Below are positions 58,331 through 64,000 of a DNA stretch of 64,000 nt, in pieces; the stretch's first letter is position 1; every line of letters starts with the position of its first letter. The position numbers and the translations under genes were made by a program. A model generated the notes under the pieces. It did no database searches, was not told the DNA's origin, and worked only from the letters and a program-made list of their open reading frames with translations. The DNA comes from Lumbricus terrestris (Eukaryota; Annelida; Clitellata; Crassiclitellata; Lumbricidae), in contig OX457047.1 of NCBI GenBank assembly GCA_949752735.1, forward strand, positions 3,781,282 to 3,845,281, given 5' to 3'.

Positions 58331-59164
58331 ACCGTTTTCCCTCCAGTTGCAAGTCATCTTATTGCATGTATAATAAATTAATAATCTGGCGAACACGACG
58401 ACCACGTAATCATAGATTCATTATAATTATCATTGTGTCAAACACGAAGTGTAGCCAGAAACTTAAATATTTAATTAAACGATCACGTAAACAGTTGTTA
58501 AATTTGAAGGAGTAATGCATACTGCATATTGTTTCCATTTCTTGGGACGCTGATATTATTATTGAGCGACACAAAGTATTGTCGTATAGAATGTAGGAGT
58601 TCAGTTCTTTCTTTTCTTTCCCTCTCCACCTCCGCATCCTTCCTGCAATTGATTTTACATGATTTCTGCCGCCATGCATTGCGGGCGCTGATGGTAGAAG
58701 TTCTATAAGGAGAGAACTTACAGTAATTACACTGTGGCTTCTTTTTTACGCTTAGGCGGGGAAGATGCTGGGTCGTAATCTTGGAAGGCTATTATGTTAA
58801 ACACTCTTGTTGGCTGCTTCCTTATCGAAGTGAGTGCGGCTCGTTCATTTTAGCATAATCATAGGCCTACATGTATAATGTCGGCTGCGATGGTAAGTTT
58901 ACTCAATGTGGTTTTATCACTAGTTGATAAGCTATATAAGATAAGACTATCCTCGTGTTAGACCAAACCGGCAAGTATATAACCAGGTAATGTTCACTAG
59001 TCCATCCATCAATTCATTCATCCACCCGCGCATCTGTGCATGCACCCTTCCATCCACTATGTGGCGCGGTGGTATAGGTGTATGTTCGGTGTCTTCAAGC
59101 AGCAATAACTGTCTACATACGCGATACATTGATGATAAATATTGTATGTAGGTCTTACTATGCC

Positions 59165-59236
59165 AAACTATACTTTCAACAACGACAACGGTCTTTGTTG
59201 CCATAAAATGCCGTTAAACTCTGGATCCATCCATAT
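59165..59236 (+). repeat. Hairpin family member with alternative stem
   Basis: AACGG (59187-59191) pairs with CCGTT (59211-59215) around TCTTTGTTGCCATAA, then CTGGATCCATCCAT. A possible SINE head fragment (TGGCGCGGTGGTATAGGTG) lies at about 59062. Confidence 0.45.
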
Positions 59237-59345
59237 AATCGCTAATAACCCACAGCTGTAGGATTAATCGATGCGAGGTATAGTCATGCATGTCGACGTG
59301 AACCCATAAGGAATTGCAGAAAACATAAAATCTTCTTTGCTATTC

Positions 59346-59387
59346 CTAAACACCTTTACATCGCTCTTTCCAGCGGTTATTTTTATC
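59346..59387 (+). promoter_or_regulatory. Candidate snRNA-type promoter
   Basis: CTAAACACCTTTACATCG at 59346 and TTATTTTTAT 32 bp on. Predicted start is about 59408. Confidence 0.48.
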
Positions 59388-59419
59388 CGTTCAGTCGCAA
59401 ATATTTTCGGTCATCATTC

Positions 59420-60365
59420 TCGGTAAACGGTCTACGGTAAAATTATGTAGGACACAATGTTTCGTTGAAAACTCAAATTTGGATCCATCAGTTTCCTGAA
59501 AAATTGTTATTTTAAGGAGTAGGCCTGCATTTTAAAACTCTGTAATTAAATTCATCAATGTCAATGGATATGATAATTATCCACTCGTCGGTCGAGTGTG
59601 TGTAAGTCTGCCATCTCACAGCACAGACATGAAGATGGTTGACTCAATGGTTGCCCTGTTAATTACTCTATCCAGGGATCTCCTGGCTATATACTCAGCA
59701 TATTGAGCGGTTTCTTGCCACGTGCAGCAGCTCCCTCCATGACCTTGTGCTCCAGAGATCCCATGGCCTTCCTCAGGTGGCAATGCATGGCGTATCTATG
59801 GCAATAGTTATATTGCGAATTAATTAGTCTGCTCTTCCCTAGGCTATATTGTATTCTTGCATCTGCCAGTGATCGTAGCAAAGTTTAGCTCTACTTTTCC
59901 AAACTGCAACGGCTGAATTTCATGTCACCTTATGAAGGGTTTTTGAGTCATAAGTTGAGTGGCTTGTTTCAATGTTCTACATTTTGTTCCTTCCATGGTT
60001 CATTGCCCTTTTAACATGTACCGATGGCCGCATTTGTTCTAACTCAGTTACATAATGGGTCATATCTATGTTGCTGTTGTAGAGTTTATAGACAATAACT
60101 ACCGGCTAACTCTCATTTTTAGATTCTATGTTTGTAATTCATCTCTGATCAGTGATTTTAATTTTCAGTCGGATTTTAATAAACGAAGATCCTGCATTAT
60201 AATAGAACTCATGGTGTTTGTTCCAAAGTTTGACTATTATTGAGCATTGTATTATGCTGACATACTGTTCTCTTGGATCGGAATTTTGTGTTTGTTTTCA
60301 GAGCGAATGGCGGAATAGAAATTAATTGCGATCGCAATACACTTAAAGTCAAACGATATCGTTCC
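59420..60365. other. Stretch without recognised features
   Basis: No conserved ORF, repeat or RNA signature recognised. Confidence 0.4.
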
Positions 60366-60369
60366 TTTA

Positions 60370-61045
60370 TCTATATCTATAAGAAAGGATGTACGCATAT
60401 TTGTCAGTTATGCACGCTCACACTTTTGCAACTACTCACCTGAAACGTTGCATTTAGATAAACGTTCACCCAAGCCATCCAAGTACGCTTTTTTCAGCTC
60501 TTTAGGCACTTGAACTTTCAAAATATAGACATTTTAAATTTCGCCATGCTAATTACGCGATCACTGAAGTATACGACGCCATTTGTAATAATACACGTTG
60601 CCTTTGACGTCATTTTGACGTTCAAACGCTCTCACGCTCTCAGTGCAACAAGCACGGAGTATATATACTAACTAAGAGGAGCGGCGCCCCATGTCACATG
60701 AGCTTAACGAGTAAAATTACCATTTATAAACCCCATATGGGCGGCGAAGCCGCCCCGCAGGGACGTGTGGACCGCGGAAGACCTTCCAAGCAGAGCTATG
60801 GGCATAAAATTACCATTTATAAACCCCAAAATGGGCGGCGAAGCCGTCCCGCAGGGACGTGTGGACCTGGTTTTGGGGACGAAAAGTCTAAATTTCCCGT
60901 GCAACGCCGAGTGCCCCATCGTTCACTTTAAATTTCGCTGTATGCGCTATACTATAGGCTATTGACGCCGTATTTTAATTGTTTTTCAGTAGCGGCCAAG
61001 GAGTATATGCAATTTATCCAGGACAACGCTGGGTACCCCAGCTAG
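60370..61045 (+). mobile_element. Helitron-like non-autonomous element (676 bp)
   Basis: Begins TCTATATCTATAAG after host A (60369). It ends with the hairpin GCTGGGTACCCCAGC overlapping CTAG (61042-61045), followed by host T. TC start, CTAG end, terminal hairpin and A/T target fit Helitrons. Inside is a unit of about 65 bp (AATTACCATTTATAAACCCC, GGGCGGCGAAGCCG, GCAGGGACGTGTGGAC) present twice (60715-60776, 60808-60870). No Rep-helicase. Confidence 0.65.
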
Positions 61046-61049
61046 TAAG

Positions 61050-61855
61050 TTATAACTATGAGTCTCTCGTAGCATGATAAACCTGAGGAACCTTTTTACA
61101 CCTCTTGCAAAAACCACCTAAAACTTGCGACCTAGACCACATCCCTTTGTTCTACCAGTTAAAGATGTTAGAAACTTTATTCCGAGGGTTCTCTTTGACA
61201 ACCATTAATGACATTGTTATCTTCACATTATTTTGCTGTTTTCTTTTAAAGTGTATTAACACTAACTGGGTGCGGTGTGTCACCCTGATTTGTCTAATTA
61301 AACGAAGATTAACAATGATGTTCCTGTAGGATCCTTTACTGGAATGCCCACTGTAAGCTAGCCTCTGACTCACTTCTCTGTATTCGCTGCCAAATCTCAA
61401 TCTGTCTCATTGTTCTGTATTTCTGTACAATATATTATGCTAATCACCTACCTTGGTACTCTTAACTACTCTCAAACTCCCCAGTGTTTGGTTGTACTCT
61501 AACATTAGTGTACAACATGAGATTTAGTACCAAGGACACGTTTAAAACCAACCTTATACTAGTAACCATGCCGGGTATTAACAGGCTCCTTATTCGATTG
61601 ATATTGGGGAACCCCTGATAGCGGGACTTGTCCCTTTGGGGTCTCCATTTTAAGTGCACAAACGGATATGATCCCTTGTTTTACGATGTGCTGATAATTC
61701 TTTGCGCTATTTTAATCACTAATGCGGTTGTTTTGTTTGTGTTCAATGTGCAACGGTTGATGCTTTAATAAAAGGTTATTTGATTGGATGATTGATTAAG
61801 GTGGACGGACGGATGCATGGTCTTTCAATTATTTCCCGACAGCGGATTGATAGAT
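61050..61855. other. Stretch without recognised features
   Basis: Short open frames only. No family recognised. Confidence 0.4.
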
Positions 61856-61860
61856 ATGTG

Positions 61861-61903
61861 TTAGACACCTTTAAATTGTAGTCATCATATGTATGTATAA
61901 TTA
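61861..61903 (+). promoter_or_regulatory. Candidate snRNA-type promoter
   Basis: TTAGACACCTTTAAATTG at 61861 and TATGTATAATTA beginning 31 bp on. Predicted start is about 61923. Confidence 0.6.
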
Positions 61904-62555
61904 AAATTTGAAAAGAAAATATCTGTCTTGAAATAAATGGAATCTCCGTTGGATCAGTCGCTGCATCGCATCACACAGTATAATAATTATTATGATTAAG
62001 CTGCGTAATTTAAAAAAATCGGGACGTGATCTGAACTCCTCGATATTTGGGTAATTATAGATTAATGACAATACACTGTTTACAACTCGAATGACTAGGA
62101 AACCTCTTGTAGTGCTTTGCACGTGAGCCTTTATTGACATGGGTTCCAGAGGTCAGTTAAGTTTGCCTATACATGCAATTGTGCACATTAGTAAATTACA
62201 TGTAGTAAAGCTTTTGTCCTGTCGGAAACTTTACTCTTACACGCGAATTCTAACGTAAACTTCGATATTACCCAGAAATCGGACAAGCAGCATTGCCTCA
62301 ATTTTTCTGACGCCTATTATATGGTCGGTTGGACGCATGAAAGAAGTGTCCAACGAGATCATCAAATTAACGAGTGCTTGGCTAAATTTACGGCAGCTAG
62401 AACCTTTAAATTTGACCGTGAACGTGCCTTGCTGTGGCCTACAGCTACTTACACCAAGTGTTTTCTGGAACTTGTAATCCGTTACTTCTATAGCACTGGT
62501 GTCTAATGCACGAACCATTATTGATGGAGCATCACCAAAAATGGAAGTCAATAAA

Positions 62556-63017
62556 TGTGATGCGTTCTGAGATAAGGGCCCATAACTCTCTCCCCAGTTA
62601 CGGAGAAAACTGGCTCTAAAGCAAGCGTAGGTCTATTTTGGTTAGCCTATAGTATGAAAAAACTAATTAGCATCCCTCTTTGTCATCGATAATTTTTCAA
62701 AAAAATAATTATTTCTTATCTATAAGATTTTCAGGATTTTATCTTCTATACTTGCAGAACACAATAAAAGCATCAACTCCATAACTTATAACTAATATAT
62801 ATATATAGCATGCTTTCAAAGATTGCTGAAAGTTTAAATTGAAATATCTCGAAATTGTCATTTTCGCATGTTCTGTACTCGAAAAATTAAAAAATATACT
62901 TTGGATGGAGATATCAACTTCATTTTTTCTGTATTTTAATGAGATATTACTCAGGCATATGAACCAACACTTAACTCCATTTGAGACTTATGGGCCCTTA
63001 TCTCAGAACGCATCACA
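62556..63017. mobile_element. MITE with perfect 30-bp terminal inverted repeats (462 bp)
   Basis: 62556-62585 and 62988-63017 are exact reverse complements (outer TGTGATGCGTTCTGAG, inner GGGCCCATAA). No transposase and no clear target duplication. Confidence 0.88.
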
Positions 63018-63806
63018 AATATCCAGACAGCCAATCCTTTGAATAGTCGACTACAATAGGCGCTATAACAAGCTACGGAAATCATACGATTGGACTGAGA
63101 GACAGGCTCCCTTCATCTTGGACTTCGGTGTGTAGAGAAAATTGCCAAACCGTTTCAATTATTCACTAACTATTAGGCTACTTTTATTAACGACTTTCAG
63201 GAACGGCCTCCATGTCCTTCGAGGCAATTTCCCGCCAAAGAAAACCGTCGCCCAGGTCTCAGGGCCAGTAGGCTATGCACAATTTTGAACTTCCGAGCAA
63301 AGATGACCGGAACTTTGTTTCTAAATTTCTTTTCAAATATAATATTACTAAAGCATCATAGTCTAACTATCGATTCAATTTAACTCCAATAACTGATTGC
63401 TCCCTCTAATATTGCTAGTTCAATGTAATTTTTGTCTGTCTCAATGTGACAGGTTGCTGTTTGCCAACCTGTTTTTGCTCAATAAACGAATATGAATAAT
63501 ATTATATTATATTAATCATACAAGTAGGTTGCCTAACAACAACTACAGCTTTGTTAGCTACATGTGTGTTTTAAGGTCAGTGCTGTCTTGGAATTCGTAA
63601 TTTATTGCTTTAGCCTACGTTAACAGTCTATAATTATTTCCGATAGATGTACTGTAATAAAGAATATAAAGCCATGTCTATTTTCTCTTTACACCAAAGT
63701 CCGAAATGAACGAAGACTGACTCTCAGTCCAACCGTATTATTTCCAAAAAGTTGTCATAGCGCCTATCGTAGACGACTATTCAAAGGATTGATCGTCTGG
63801 ATATTG
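63018..63806. mobile_element. Long-TIR element (about 790 bp)
   Basis: 63018-63145 and 63672-63806 are inverted repeats of about 130 bp at roughly 80 percent identity by eye. Shared blocks include ATCCAGAC, CAATCCTTTGAATAGTCG and GGTTGGACTGAGAG. It abuts the preceding MITE with no gap. The interior holds no recognised gene. Confidence 0.75.
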
Positions 63807-63891
63807 GTTGACTTCCCTAATTCTCTTAAGTGCTAGCCACTTGTGGAAAATTACAGAAGTTTGATTGAACGATAGCAGAGCCGCGGTGGAT

Positions 63892-63930
63892 CAAGACACC
63901 TCTAAAACTTTACGATTACAAATTTTATAA
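63892..63930 (+). promoter_or_regulatory. Candidate snRNA-type promoter
   Basis: CAAGACACCTCTAAAAC at 63892 and TTTATAA at 63924, 32 bp apart. Predicted start is about 63954, so the transcript leaves the window. Confidence 0.52.
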
Positions 63931-64000
63931 CCTATGGATGAATTTTGTCTTCTTACTACTTCCTCCAGTTCCCTAAAAAAAGAATGGAAACGTGTGAACG

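Noticed and set aside
62498..62506. Minus-strand TTAGACACC box
   Set aside because: Nothing TATA-like at the expected distance; the CTATAG nearby is too close.

Overview
This window looks like non-coding, repeat-rich DNA from the nuclear genome of an invertebrate animal. The evidence is several clades of LINE retrotransposons, tRNA-derived SINEs, hAT-type MITEs, Helitron-like ends, long pure microsatellites and a U2-snRNA-like gene with a TATA-containing snRNA promoter. TATA-containing U2 promoters are known from sea urchins, so an echinoderm or a relative is plausible, but I cannot fix the taxon. I see no convincing host protein-coding gene. All substantial open reading frames are retrotransposon ORFs or translations of simple repeats.

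The main result is a bipartite motif recurring along the whole window. It has a TTAGACACCTTTAAATCG-like box and a TATA-like box (TATATAAA or variant) whose start lies 31-32 bp downstream of the box start at most sites. I count about 36 sites. One (6244-6283) sits exactly upstream of a sequence starting ATCGCTTCTCG, the 5' end of U2 snRNA, with the start 62 bp from the box. This is the geometry of a PSE plus TATA snRNA promoter. The others therefore look like promoters of unknown, mostly unrelated small RNAs. They lie in strand-coherent blocks: minus from about 10.4 to 22.6 kb, plus from 29.6 to 38 kb, minus from 38.7 to 46.4 kb, plus from 51 to 64 kb. Several occur in locally duplicated units (10.3-10.7, 15.8/39.1, 27.0-27.6, 31.0/47.7/48.3, 45.2-46.0 kb). 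A hairpin family with a conserved loop and changing but still complementary stems lies just downstream of several of these promoters.

Layout: 0-6 kb holds LINE 3' ends and an R2-type (restriction-like endonuclease) LINE remnant split by a 1.6-kb DNA transposon. 6.2-6.6 kb holds the U2-like gene. 7-16 kb holds promoters, SINEs, LINE fragments, a hAT MITE and a 336-bp pure ATC array. 16.2-20.0 kb holds RTE-type LINEs, one nearly complete. 20-24 kb is a promoter and hairpin cluster. 24.4-25.3 kb holds a young 5'-truncated RTE LINE. 26-36 kb holds a SINE dimer, a hAT element nested in a LINE, and promoters. 36-49 kb holds inverted-repeat elements, MITEs, a Helitron end with a minisatellite, a GA array inside a LINE, and duplicated promoter units. 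51.6-57.5 kb holds a two-ORF CR1/L2-like LINE with one clear frameshift. 58-64 kb holds promoters, a Helitron-like element and two TIR elements.

The retrotransposons relate to one another. The SINE 3' tails match the 3' end of the commonest LINE family here, which fits LINE-driven SINE mobilisation. The LINE insertions interrupt an older backbone carrying the promoter array.
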